From Rhabdornis inornatus (Eukaryota > Chordata > Aves > Passeriformes > Rhabdornithidae): a DNA stretch of 64,000 nucleotides. The notes under the pieces are model-generated. The model was not told the origin of the DNA. It was given only the letters and a program-made list of their open reading frames with translations, and searched no databases. Shown in pieces: positions 36,801-48,362 of this stretch. Made by a program: the position numbers and the translations under genes. Position 1 is the stretch's first letter; each line of letters opens with the position of its first letter. The stretch covers positions 62,001-126,000 of the forward strand of contig VWZS01010873.1 of NCBI GenBank assembly GCA_013397075.1. Direction: 5' to 3'.

Positions 36801-39800
36801 TGGTTAAATACACCTCAATCTATTCATTTGAGTAGAGCATTGTATATTCACCTGAAAGACTGGAACAATTTATTTCAGTTGTTCCACTGACACACCAGTG
36901 GTGTTAGTTTTCTTCAGAAAACTATCCTCATTAATAGCATCCAGTTTCACAGAGTTTGCTGCACCATTCAAATGAAAAATACCACCTACAAGAGTTTCAC
37001 AATGCTACTTCCTGATTTAACATTCTAAATTAATATGGAATTAATGAGATAAGTCTGTTAGCATTGGTATGATAAGAGGAAAATAATTTTTAGCTGATGA
37101 AGAGAAAGCAATTTTAACAGTGCAATGTTTGATTAGGAGGATACAAGCATACTACATAAAATATTAAAAAGATATGTACTGTATTTCTTTCAACTCAAGA
37201 ACTGTTTAACGGGATAGCAATTTTTTTTTAATTTCACAGAATGCAGAGATTGTCAGTGCTGGTGAACTCTTCTTCTCATCACAGGCAAATTTAGCAGCAC
37301 CAGGGCTGCTCTGCATTCAGCAGAGCAATTTTTCAGGCTGCATAGCCACAGGTAGAAAATGCCACCAGATCAGTTCTCCTTCCTTCCTTCATTTCATTGC
37401 CAAGAGACGGAGTGGCAAAAAAAATCATTAGTGACAACAGTTAACTAGAAATAATAGCACCAAAACTATGACACATCTTGTGAATAATTGAGGTGAGTTA
37501 ACTTATTAAAGAATATTTTAAAGAATATCAAGAATATACCTTGATCAATAGCTCTGGCTCCTCTCTGCCTAATGACAGCATACTTCATTATCTTATAAAA
37601 CAGTTTTAATTCAAAAACTGACCTTGGTTGTTCAATAAAGGCGACTGCTTTTGATACTGGCCTGTTTGCTATTTGGTTTAGACTGTATTGTGTTTAAGAC
37701 TCCACTATTAATTTTAAGACACAGTGCTTTAAACTCTTAAAGAGAACTGATATGTAGTACTCCATAAATTAGTAAGTTTTGTCAACCTGAAACATCAACT
37801 TACATGTCAATTTTTGTTTGTTTTTTAACTTAGCAAAAGATGGCATTTATGGCAATTAAATATTGGTGAAACAATTTCAGAACTTAATACACTGAAATCA
37901 CCCTGTCCTATTTTTAATTCCATAAATTTTTTCCTATGATCAGTACAGATGTACTAAACTCTGAAGAGTCATCCTGGAATTGCATCTGACATTTGCCACA
38001 CTTTTAGAAAGTGAAGCTAACAGCAACTGTATGCCCCCACTGCTTGAAGAAAAGGAGCAGATAAATAGAACCTATAGAAAAAGCTGTCCCCACAGGAAAT
38101 TTCTGCTTTCATTCAGATGGAAATGTAGTTCCTGTAGTTCTACCAGACATAATCTTTTCACAGCTTCATGTAACTTTATGTGTAAGCAATTTACAAAAGA
38201 GACAAGGGGGGGTAACACAATAGCACATTCATCCTGAAGACAAAATTAATTTTTGCTCAAACTTAAAAGTATGTATCCTACACCAAAATTCACACTGCAA
38301 GCATACACGCTCTAAAAAGTCACCACACCCCAGATTACTCAAAAGCATATTGAAATATTTTTTCACCAAAAAAGAGCACCTGCTCCTTTAAAACACTGCT
38401 GAATTATGCAAATACAAAATGCATTTTGATAAATTTAAAACTTCAGTCTAAAGAGGGCAGTGATAAAAGCTAATGGAGTGTTTCGTATTTATTATCTTTT
38501 TAAGATTACATTTACTTACCCTCAGTAAGGAATTTAGTTTCATTGCTCAGGCATAGTGGATAATGATACAGTATTTATTCTCAACTCCTGGAATTATTCC
38601 TCCAGGCCCTCCTGGATTAAATATATTTAAACCCATTCTAGAGCTTCATTACAAAATCAGTTCCATTCATGTTTGTGAGACAACCAAATAGATCTCTCTG
38701 TGATTTTGGTTGCACTACTACCTTGCCGTATAAACCAGGCAATCTGTTCAGTATGCCTACAACCAATGCAATACCATGCAAAAACCTCCAGCGAGCCATG
38801 AATACCCCGGTTCCAAAATCAGCAGCTCAGAACTCGGCACAGATTAACAGCTCATGCTAACACACATACAAAAGCCCCTCAGGCCTAAAAATAATATATT
38901 TTTTTACAGTGCTCTTTGATGATCTCTAAAACTCTACAGTAATGTGTAAATGGGAGGAGCTAATTCAGGGCAATACTTTCATTTTTTTACATTCCCCATG
39001 AAGATGTTCTTGGGACGCACAGTCATCATGCAAACTTGGTTAATACCTCTTTCCACATCGTTATACAAATGGAATAAGACAATCTCATAATCTGAAAGAT
39101 CTGGCAACATTTCTAGCAGAATTCATGTCCCATTTCCTTGGGTTTTTTCCTTCCTGCCCTCTGGCTTGGAATACTTACAACATACTTAATAATTTTCTTG
39201 TAATTTCCTTTGGGCAGATCTCTTCTGTGTATTTCTTCTCCCTACTCTAATATCTGCCCTGTCATAAAAATTCTTGGCAGAAGAAGTCTATTTTGATAGC
39301 AGCATGACAGATATGCTAGCACAGCTCTTCAGGTTTATTTCAACTATTGTATGGAAATTACAGCTTTCTTCCTGTAATTGAAGAGCTAACTTTTTGCAGG
39401 TGGATTTGACAGTCAGATCCATAGGTTTTCCTCTGGCAGCAGAAGTCAGAGGATTTTGTCCTGAAGACCTAAAAAAGTCAGTCTGCCCTTTAGTAACACA
39501 AGTAGAAACCACAGTTAACATGCAACAATACAAACTCAGATTTAGTACTAACTCTTTCCATAATAAGAAGCACATACTTTATTTTAAATCTGTCTCTGTT
39601 CCTGTCACCTACAACATATATCTCTTAGCTCAGCTAAGTAAAATACCTCGAGATAACACAATAAAGAGTTGTTGAAATGTTTATAGAAATGGTACTCCTG
39701 ATAAAGAAAAAACCCTAATGTAAGCATTATATAGAAGTTATTGATTTTTATTATATTGCCCCAAATGAGAAATTACCTTACTAGAAATTCTAGTTCTATA

Positions 39801-39895
39801 AACACAATCTTGAACATAATTGATTCTTCCTTTTGAAACTCACAGTTTTGAAATACATCAATAAATACTTTCTAACCCTACTGCTGTGGTTGCGG
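33811..39895. other. Intronic sequence, nothing recognised
   Basis: About 6 kb of AT-rich intron. Open frames are short and without family motifs. No mobile element was recognised. Confidence 0.55.
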
Positions 39896-40639
39896 TCCTA
39901 GAGAGAGGAAAAAAGGGCAGCAACATATATGGACCTTTTTAGGGAAAAAAGGGCAATTTTATTGAGCAGAGAGCTTGCATTTAAAGCATGTTACGAGAGA
40001 CTAGAACAGGACAGTAGCTCATTGGCTAATTGGGATAAACATCCAGGATACCAGGCCTCAGCATGTATCCCATGGGAAAAACAACAGGTGTTAATCTTTA
40101 TTATGAATTCCACTCTGTTTTTCACCAGATTCTAAGTTGGTTTTGACCATTTATCACCCTGGAAAATTTCCTTTCTGTCTGCAGCTATCATCAGCTTATC
40201 AGCCTGGGAAGCAAGAAGGATTCAGGCTTGACAGAAAAGATTCTTGAGCTGTAATTTTGCAGCTCCCTAGGTGTCTCTGTCCACATAATGCAACTCCCAG
40301 TATCTGATGCATAAAGATGGGATTCAAGTTGGTGCAGAAAATCAGAGGATGCAAACCTGTGTAAAAGGTATGCACACACTTGCACGTCTGACGATTTCTT
40401 CTTTCTAATTATCAAGTCTTTGTGAACTAAGGACCCATTAAAGATATCAAGAAGAGAATTTTGTACAAGGTCTTACATTTTACCTGATTTGAAAAACAAT
40501 TAAGGATTTTGAAATAAGTGTGTAAATGAGAGACTATCCACTCACAGTTACATACTTAGTTTCTAAGGGAGCTACTATTAAGGAATACATCAGGTGTAGG
40601 TGCAGTTTGAAAGCTGCAGTTTCAAGCTACAGACTGAGA

Positions 40640-41060
40640 TGCAGGTTGAGCTCTGAATGGGAGTCCAGAGAGAGAAGAAGCCGCGAACTGCCAACCCTCT
40701 ACATAACAAAGGTTCCAAACACTGGGGGCCAGGTCAATGGACACAGGGACAGAGCAGGAGCCAAAAACTCACAGGCACTTGGACTGTGAGTGTGTAAAAG
40801 CCCAGAGATTCCTTTGTTCACACTCCTCCAAGAGGCTCGAGCCGATTCTGTGTTACTGTCAATAAATGGCTTTACAGAACCGGAGATATGAACATCTCCT
40901 ATGGGAAACCTGGACTTGAACCAAGAAGGAAACCTGGTGTGACTGCATGTGAGTGGAGTGTATGGGGGGAGCCAAGCAGGGCTCCAGTCAGCTCACCGGA
41001 GCATCCCTCTGTGAGGGGGCCTCGGTCCCAGCAGCTGAAATCTCCAGCACTGGCAATGTG
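40640..41060 (+). mobile_element. Possible solo LTR or LTR fragment
   Basis: This stretch is richer in G and C than its surroundings. It has an AATAAA at about 40860 followed by GGCTTTACAGAACCGGAG and then a GC-rich segment, the layout of an LTR R-U5 region. I cannot find paired TG/CA ends or a target-site duplication, and it does not match the two 1.45 kb LTRs nearby. The purine-rich stretch 39896-40090 may belong to the same element. It could instead be an unrelated repeat. Confidence 0.35.
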
Positions 41061-41793
41061 ACTGCAAGAGATACCTGTGAATGATCAGAGTGGGAAGTTT
41101 TCTTAATGGCTGTCATTTACTAAGTGCAAGTGGACTTTAACAAAAAGCTCTTTGAAGAACAGAACTATCTTGGTTTACATTTGCAGTGCTGATGCAGTGT
41201 ACTTGCTGAAGACACAAATTTGGTGCAACCAGACTCCTGAGTACTGAGACCTCTTACTTTAATCACGAAAAACGTATAGTGTGCTACCTTCAGAGGCACA
41301 CATTTTCTGTGTTTGTGCAGGTCTCTTTTCCACTATTTAAAAATACTATTAAAAAACATTGTGGCTGAGGGTACATTTCAGATGCCAACTAGAAGTGTTA
41401 CGACAGATAATTGGCTATAACAGAACCCTAAATTAAGAGAGAAGGAAGAAAGCCCAGAGAGTGGCAAAACAGGTGACACTTCTCCTAAAAACAATGCCAT
41501 ACTGAAAAAAGCGAGGTCTGTGCTAAAGTCAAATAGCCAGAATTAATACTAAAGCAACTAAAAGTAGAGGAGTTTGAGCAGTTTTATAGAATTGTGTACA
41601 TCATCTTGTAGAACACATCATGCTCATCCCTGTTTATAAAACTTTATAAAGTTCTATAGACACTGTTTATAAACTTTAACCAGTTCTGGAAACACAGCTG
41701 TTTTAACAAACACCTCAGACAGCAGAAATATCTCATTCACCAAGGTGCACCTTTGCATCCCTTGACTTTATAAATAGGGTTATACTTCGAACC

Positions 41794-43235
41794 TGTGCTG
41801 GTTTCACCTGGGGAAGGACAGACTCAGAGAAGTTTTTCTCTATGAGAACTTCTTCTGTGAGTTGATGGGACCAACTGAATGCTGGTTTGGTTATTGACAG
41901 CCTGGAAAACCAACTGGAGAGGGTTGGTTCGCTCCATGAACACACATTTTGAAGGAGGTAACCCGGGAAAAAGCTCTCTTTTATTTCCAGGGGCTGAGCA
42001 GGTAACACCAGCCCAGCCCGGGTTCCCTCCCATGCAGGGGGGGCTCGGGAGGCCGCTGGGCCCCATTTGCAAACCAGGGGACCCGATGGCCGGGGGAGGA
42101 AAGGCTCATTGATAAGACCTTAGCCCTGCTTCCTCCCCCATGGGCCCGCGGCTCAGGGGGTCCCAGCTCCTGCTGCTGGCTTGGAGCAGCTTTGGAGGGG
42201 CTGAGCCCGCCCAGCCCCGCACGGCCTGGGGGGAGGCAGCTGGGCCCCTGTCTGGGAAGCAGGGGTGGCCATGGGCAGTGTGGGTGCTGCAGCTGAGCCC
42301 CAGAAAGGCTGATTGAGATCTCAGCCGCCCCTCACCCAGCGCAGCCTGGGCCTGGCCCAGCCCTGTGACTTCTGTGTGAAACTTCAACTCTTTAGTGCTC
42401 AGATAAGACCTACAGACCTCCAATCTTCCTTTGAATGAAAGGGAAAAAACAGAAAAGATGCGAAGTTAGTGAAGCAAGAGCTAAGTTTCTTTAGATGAAA
42501 GGAGAATGAGAAGATGCTATGAAGGTTGGCTGAAAATCCTTTCGTGAAGTTGTAGGGATGAACGAATATTGCACTAAATATTCCTATAAACCATGAAGAA
42601 AGACATGGAGGGGTTGGAGTGTTCCATTTGATAAATTGTTAATCAAAAGCATCTGTGTTGAGAATCCTTCGCCCCAAAGAGAAAAGGGGATCTCTGTTTC
42701 TGGAGATGAAGCATGAAGAGAGAGAAAGAGAGATGAAGAGAATTTTTGGTTTGGAACAGTTCATTCTTGAAAGTAAATACCCCATGAGTTTAACATGGCC
42801 CATAAGCCCAGCTTTTGGAAAGCTGTGAAGATGGGAGGAGCTTCACAACTTTGCAAGTTTTTTCCCGGGTGGATGCCAATCGTGAAAGTGAAGCCACGAG
42901 AGAATTGGTTTTTTTCCCTCCTTGTGGAGAAGTCCCTATGGCCTGACAAGAGGAAACTTCTCTCTCTGAAGTGAACTGAAAAGGACTATTTAAGTTGGGA
43001 ACTGACTGAAGTAGTTTCTGTATGTTTGTTTTGTTGTTATGAAAGTTGGGAGAGGGGAGGAGGGAGTGGTCTGAAGATCTTACTCTGACTTTGCTTTTCT
43101 TTCTCTTTCTTTGTGTAGTTAATAAAGTTTTTTATATCCTTTTAAGTTTTAGGCCTGCCTTGCTCTTTTAGCTCCCGGGTCTGTCTCACAACAGAAAAAT
43201 GAGTATATTTAAATTGGCAAATCAAACCTATGACA
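41794..43235 (+). mobile_element. Solo LTR, copy 1 (1442 bases)
   Basis: The element starts TGTGCTGGTTTCACC and ends CCTATGACA, with TG/CA ends. It is flanked by GAACC and GACCC, a 5-base target-site duplication with one mismatch. It has a GC-rich middle (about 41990-42360), a TATTTAAG box near 42984 and AATAAA at 43121-43126, about 110 bases before the right end, in the order expected for U3-R-U5. It aligns along its whole length with 46855-48357. No primer-binding site follows and no internal retroviral region is attached, so it is a solo LTR. A 5-base duplication is typical of ERVL/class III elements (established knowledge), so that class is the best guess. Confidence 0.85.
43121..43126 (+). 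promoter_or_regulatory. LTR polyadenylation signal
   Basis: AATAAA in the R region of LTR copy 1. The equivalent in copy 2 is at 48245-48250. Confidence 0.7.
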
Positions 43236-43765
43236 GACCCTTATTCTAAAGCTGTCTTCTTCTATACATTAAAGTCATGACCACCATGAAAACATTTCAG
43301 CTAACCTTCATGACAGACCTTTCATAATAACCACAACAAAGAGGATGAAAACAGGAACATAGCCACTAAACAAAAAGTGACAAAAAATTTTTTAGAAGTA
43401 ATACAAAATTCATAAAGATAGTTCCTCTAAATCAATGTGATACCAGATCTTAATCTGTGTTAAAGTGCAACATTCCATGTAATTTTGAGTGCAATTTTGA
43501 CCATAGAAGGCCATTATAGACATCACTGTATTGCACAGAGGTAAGGAAGGAGACAGGTGAAGCTTTTCCTTTGGATGTGGTAATCTGTCTCTTCCGAAGG
43601 ACGTACAAGAGGTGCCCACTTCAGATGCAGTGTGGGTTTGTAAATTCTAAGGACTCCTGTCTGACATTCAGCTCTTCTACCTGCAGAGGTGCAGGATATT
43701 AAGTTTCTCTTGAGGAAGATATTAACAATGACATGCTAATATTAACAAATAGGTTAATGTTAATT

Positions 43766-43823
43766 ATTATGTGTCTTGCTAAAGTCACCTATAGCAAGAG
43801 GTGACTTTATCAAGACACATAAT
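43766..43823. repeat. Inverted repeat, 25-base arms with 8-base loop
   Basis: The left arm (43766-43790) begins ATTATGTGTCTTGC and the right arm (43799-43823) is its reverse complement with a single mismatch. The spacer is ATAGCAAG. It would form a stable hairpin in single-stranded DNA or RNA. The left arm plus part of the loop resembles a snap-back duplication of the neighbouring sequence. Confidence 0.93.
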
Positions 43824-44351
43824 TATACAGAGTGCCAAAATACGCCACATAGGACTGTTTTTTATGGTATCAGGCAGGTACTCGTGGAATTTGCTGTAAA
43901 CATTCTCAGGACCCTTTAAGTGAAGAAACTTTCCCCAGGCTTCTTCACAAATCTGTGCTGGATTTAGGACATCTTTGTAAACACAAATATTGAAGGCAGA
44001 CTGTTGCAGACACCAAATATCAACTGTATCAAGTAGTTGCTTCAGTGTTTTTCAAAGCAAAGTAATTGCAAAGTACAGCATGCTTTCATTCACTGGAACA
44101 CCACAGACTTTCCAGGAAGAGAAGAGAGATTGCAAATCCTCTTCATCTCCTCTAGTGATACAAAGCACCTTGGAAAAGAGTAAATTTAATATGCTTGTTG
44201 GGGGTTGAATTGTTCCCTTTTCTTTCTGTGGAATTTTCTCCATTTGTTATGCTAAGTATTTGTGACTACACCTTAGTAGCAATAGTTTTCTCTCGCAGGG
44301 GGTGGGGGATAAGAGGAGACCGGAAAAGGAAAGGTGGGACAGGGGCCTGGG

Positions 44352-44360
44352 NNNNNNNNN
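44352..44360. other. Assembly gap, 9 N
   Basis: A run of nine N follows a G/A-rich stretch (44297-44351). Sequence on the two sides does not overlap. Confidence 0.95.
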
Positions 44361-45735
44361 TGTTTGCCTTGTTAAATATATTAGTAAAGAACTGTTATTC
44401 CTATCCCCATATCTTCTGCCTGAAAGCCTCTAATTTAAAACTATAATAATTAGAAGGGAGGGGGTTGCACTCTCCATCTCGGAAAAAAAGAGTTCTTGCC
44501 TTTCTTTAGCAAATACCTGTCTTTCAAACCAAGACAATGCAACATTTTAGGAGCACATTTAACTTTGGTATGAAGAACTTTAGCTATCTTTTAGGTATGA
44601 AGGCATACAATTTGTATAAAAACTTAAGTCTCAGGAAGAAGACATCTTTTTGCTTAAATGGGTCCAAAGCTTATCACACTAGTAATAGTTTTTAAAAAGT
44701 CTTTTAAACATGTTACTGCATGTATTTCATTTTTCTTGACAACATCTTAGGTTATTTTTAGAAAGAAAACTTTCCTCCCCAGCCTTTATCTCTCTTCATG
44801 CTCTAACTAGTCAACTAATTTAACAAAAAAGACTTTGAATATATCAAAGGGCCAGCACAGGTAGTTTGTTTTGTGGTCATACCACAAGCCTAAATTTACA
44901 CTTGAAAATAGAAGATTTTGCTTAAGAAATAGGTGAAACAGCAGAATTCTTGCTAAAATTAGCTTATTAGACAAAGTAAGACTTAAGTTACCTACAACAC
45001 ATAGGAATTTCCTTTGGCATGAAGGCTGAATTTAGACCTTGCACACTAAAGTGCATTGCAGCCTCATGAGGGGCCCTCCAAATCCTCCAGATCTGCCACC
45101 TACCGCTGGGGGGACCTGCTCGCAGTTCCTACTACTGGTGCTCTTCCAAAGTAAAGATAAAACCACAGACCTTCTCACTTGCCCTGAAGACTATATCCTG
45201 CCCCTGCAACCCAAACCCAGCTAGCCCATACCCAACACACCTGACAGTGTCAGAACCTACTGAGCCTTTGGCTTTCACAGATTCATTTGAAAAGTGCAGC
45301 ATGTGGCTGAGATGACAGAAGCTGCCTTTCATAACCACATCACCCACATCACCTTGGCTCATCCATAGGGTCTGCACAAGTGACTCCAGTCCCCCAGCTC
45401 TATCTTACAGATCCTTACAGTCAAGAGGACCACCAGCACCAGCTCCTTCTGCAGAAGTTCTGTGGAGGAAGGAAAGCAGTTGGCCTGGCCAACTTCACTC
45501 TGTTTTTAGCTTTCTCCTCCAGCTCACTTTAAATTTCTGTTCTAGGAGAGGATATTGGAAGTCAGGACTATGTTCTGAAAGGCATGCCACTCTGTCAGTG
45601 AGTAACAGCATCATGCTTTCTTGCTTGCACTGTTTTTCCCCCCAGCCTTAAGCCTGTTCTGTACAAAATGAGATTGATTTGATTTAAACTGGCACAAGAA
45701 GTTAAGAGGGAGAATGATATTATAGGGAAGATATA

Positions 45736-45783
45736 GACAGACAGACAGACAGACAGATAGATAGATAGATAGATAGATAGATA
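45736..45783. repeat. GACA/GATA tetranucleotide microsatellite
   Basis: About five GACA units change to about seven GATA units, followed by a GGTA variant. GATA/GACA arrays are known as variable satellites in vertebrates, including on sex chromosomes. An array this short is not evidence of that by itself. Confidence 0.96.
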
Positions 45784-45834
45784 GGTAGATATAGTTCTTC
45801 TATATATAAAGACAGAGACAGTCTCACTAGGCCA

Positions 45835-46020
45835 GGTTACTCAGAGGGATGGAGCAACCACAGCTTCTCTGGGCAGCCCATTCCAGTGCCTCACCACCCT
45901 CACAGTCAAGAACTTGTTTCTTGTTTCTGATCTAAATGTACCATTTGTGACTTTAAACCCCTTGTTCTATCACTGCATGCCCTCCCTGAAAGCTCTCTTA
46001 CAGTATTTTTCAGTACCTAA
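45835..46020 (-). mobile_element. CR1 LINE 3' fragment, antisense
   Basis: The plus strand reads CCATTCCAGTGCCTCACCAC, then CCTCACAGTCAAGAACTTGT and CCTTGTTCTATCACTGCATG, which is the reverse complement of the CR1 3' region. It lies about 50 bases after the GACA/GATA microsatellite and is inactive. Confidence 0.85.
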
Positions 46021-46849
46021 ATATGCATGTCTTCATGCAATGACCTTCACAGAATAATGCAATGGGACCAAGAATGTGAATTCAAGAACGTGACTGAATC
46101 AGTTATGTCCTAATTGCATTTAGCTTTCTTACAGAAATCACTTGCCCCCACATGAAAACTGATGCTGCTAAGAAATGTGAGAGAATAGCACTTTTTTTCC
46201 TCAAAGAATACAGAACTAGAAACTATCAGGTGCCAGAAACACTTTAAAGAATTTTAACTTCTTTAGCCAAATTCACTAATGCATGCTGTGCACATATTTT
46301 ATTGTAAAAAAAAAAAATCAATAAAATTCGGAATGTGTTTCTTAAATTATGATTTTATTTGACTATTTTGGTAACATATACTGAAACTACCAATATTTCA
46401 TATAAGCTATACTAACTCACAGTAGCAGTCAGTTACTAATGCGCCACTAATGTAAATTCGACCAAACCCACAGCAGTACTACCATTTCTCTCTTCCTAAA
46501 GGCATAAAAGAGGCACATTTGATTTCCTAGAATTTTTCTATTACTTAAAAATTAAAATTATTTTCCCTTTCCTCTTTCTATTCACACAAAAAGTAGTTTC
46601 TTTGAAGAGTTATTCCCAATATCTGAAGAAAAAACATGAGATAAGTTCAAGTGAAACTTAAATTCTTGTTTTATCTAAAGCTTATACCGGCCAGTCATGC
46701 AAAAATCGCCTTAGTATGACCAATAGCTGTTGAAATACACAAGGAAAAGCACATGCTAACAATCCTGGCAGTCAAAACCAATATATGCACCTTGCAGTCC
46801 GTATAAGTAGTACCTTGTAAAACAGAGGCAACAGTTGTCTAAATGCTTC
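46021..46849. other. Intronic sequence, nothing recognised
   Basis: About 0.8 kb of ordinary AT-rich intron up to the second LTR. Confidence 0.6.
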
Positions 46850-46854
46850 CCAAA

Positions 46855-48357
46855 TGTGCTGGTTTCACCTGGGAAGAAGAAACTCAGAGAGCAGTTCTCT
46901 CTATGGGAACTTCCTCTGTGGGTTGATTGGGACAAATTGAGTTTGGTTATTGACAGCCTGGAAAACCAACTGGAGAGGGCTGGTTTGCTCCATGAATGCA
47001 CATTTTGAAGGCAGTAACCCGGGAAAAAGCTCTCTTTTATTTCCAGGGGCTGAGCAGGTAACACCGGCCCAGCCCGGGTTCCCTCCCATGCAGGGGGGGC
47101 TTGGGAGGCCGCTGGGCCCCATTTGCAAACCAGGGGACCCGATGGCCGGGGGAGGAAAGGCTCATTGAAAAGACCTTAGCCCTGCTTCCTCCCCCATGGG
47201 GCTCATTGATAAGACCTTAGCCCTGCTTCCTCCCCCATGGGCCCGCGGCTCAGGGGGTCCCAGCTCCTGCTGCTGGCTTGGAGCAGCTTTGGAGGGGCTG
47301 AGCCCGCCCAGCCCCGCACGGCCTGGGGGGAGGCAGCTGGGCCCCTGTCTGGGAAGCAGGGGTGGCCATGGGCAGTGTGGGTGCTGCAGCTGAGCCCCAG
47401 AAAGGCTGATTGAGATCTCAGCCGCCCCTCACCCAGCGCAGCCTGGGCCTGGCCCAGCCCTGTGCCTTCTGTGTGAAACTTCAACTCTTTAGTGCTCAGA
47501 TAAGATTTTGCAAACCTCTGGCTCTCCTTTGAATATGAGAGGAGAAAAAGAAGATACTCCGAAGTCAGTGAAGCAAGAGCTAAGTTTTTTAGATGGAAAG
47601 AGAAGGAGAAGATGCTGTGAAAGTTGGCTAAAAAATCCTTTTGTAAAGTTGTAGGGATGGACTGATATCGCACTGAAAATTCCTATAAACCATGGAGAAA
47701 AAAAAACATGGGGAGGTTAGACTGTTCCATTTGATAGATTATTTGACTAAAAGTATCTGTGTTAAAAATCTTTGCCCCAAGAAAAGAAGAGGATCTCGGT
47801 TTTCTGAAGATAAAGCATGAACAGAGAAAAAAAGAGATGAAGAGAACTTTTGCTTTAAAACAATTCATTCTTAAAAATAATACCCCATGAGTTTAACACG
47901 GCCCATAAGCACAGCTTTGAGAAATCTGTGAAGATGGGAAGAGCTTAACGACTTTGCAAGTTTTTTCCCAGGCAAATGCAAATTGTGAAAGTAAAACCAC
48001 CAGAAGACTGTTTTTCTCCTTCTTGTAAAAAAGTCCCTATAGCCTGACAAAAAAAAACCTTCTCTCTCCGATGTGAACTGAAAAAAGGACTATTTAAGTT
48101 GAGAACTGACTAAAGTAGTTTTTTGTATGTTTATTTTGTTGTTGTTATATATATATTGTTATAAAGGTTGAAAGAGGGAAGGAAGAAGTGGTCTGAAAAT
48201 CTTATTCTGAATTTGTTTGGGTTTTTTCCTTTTTTTGTGTAGTTAATAAATTTATTTTTATACCCTTTTAAGTTTTAGGCCTGCCTTGCTTCTGCTTCTT
48301 GTTCTGTCTCACAACAGAAAATAAGTATATTTAAATTGACAAATCAAAACTATAACA
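46855..48357 (+). mobile_element. Solo LTR, copy 2 (1503 bases) with perfect 5-base TSD
   Basis: This is the same LTR family and orientation as 41794-43235, starting TGTGCTGGTTTCACC and ending ACTATAACA. The flanks are CCAAA at 46850-46854 and CCAAA at 48358-48362, an exact 5-base target-site duplication, so it inserted on its own and recombined to a solo LTR. It carries an internal 41-base tandem duplication (about 47159-47240) absent from copy 1. Its AATAAA is at 48245-48250. Open frames on the minus strand within it (for example 47203-47673) are by-products of GC-rich LTR sequence and occur in both copies. Confidence 0.92.
47159..47240. repeat. 41-base tandem duplication inside LTR copy 2
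   Basis: The unit GGCTCATTGAAAAGACCTTA and the following 21 bases occur twice with a period of 41. The first has GAAAAG where the second, like LTR copy 1, has GATAAG. U3 duplications of this kind can be enhancer repeats, but function is not shown. Confidence 0.92.
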
Positions 48358-48362
48358 CCAAA

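Larger units (their letters stand above)
43236..45730. other. Intronic sequence between two solo LTRs
   Basis: About 2.5 kb of this 3.6 kb inter-LTR interval has no retroviral coding similarity. It contains a strong inverted repeat (43766-43823) and a 9-base N gap (44352-44360) after a purine-rich stretch. Confidence 0.6.

Noticed and set aside
41990..42400. GC-rich stretch that could be a CpG-island promoter or the MCTP1 first exon
   Set aside because: The same sequence recurs at about 47040-47460 inside an LTR with defined ends and TSD, so it is repeat and not a unique promoter.
47203..47673. 156-codon antisense open frame, longest in the window
   Set aside because: It lies in the GC-rich part of solo LTR copy 2, and a similar frame occurs in copy 1 (42106-42423). 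It is an LTR by-product and not a gene.
41794..48357. One provirus with two LTRs
   Set aside because: Each LTR has its own target-site duplication and there is no retroviral coding, primer-binding or polypurine sequence between them.
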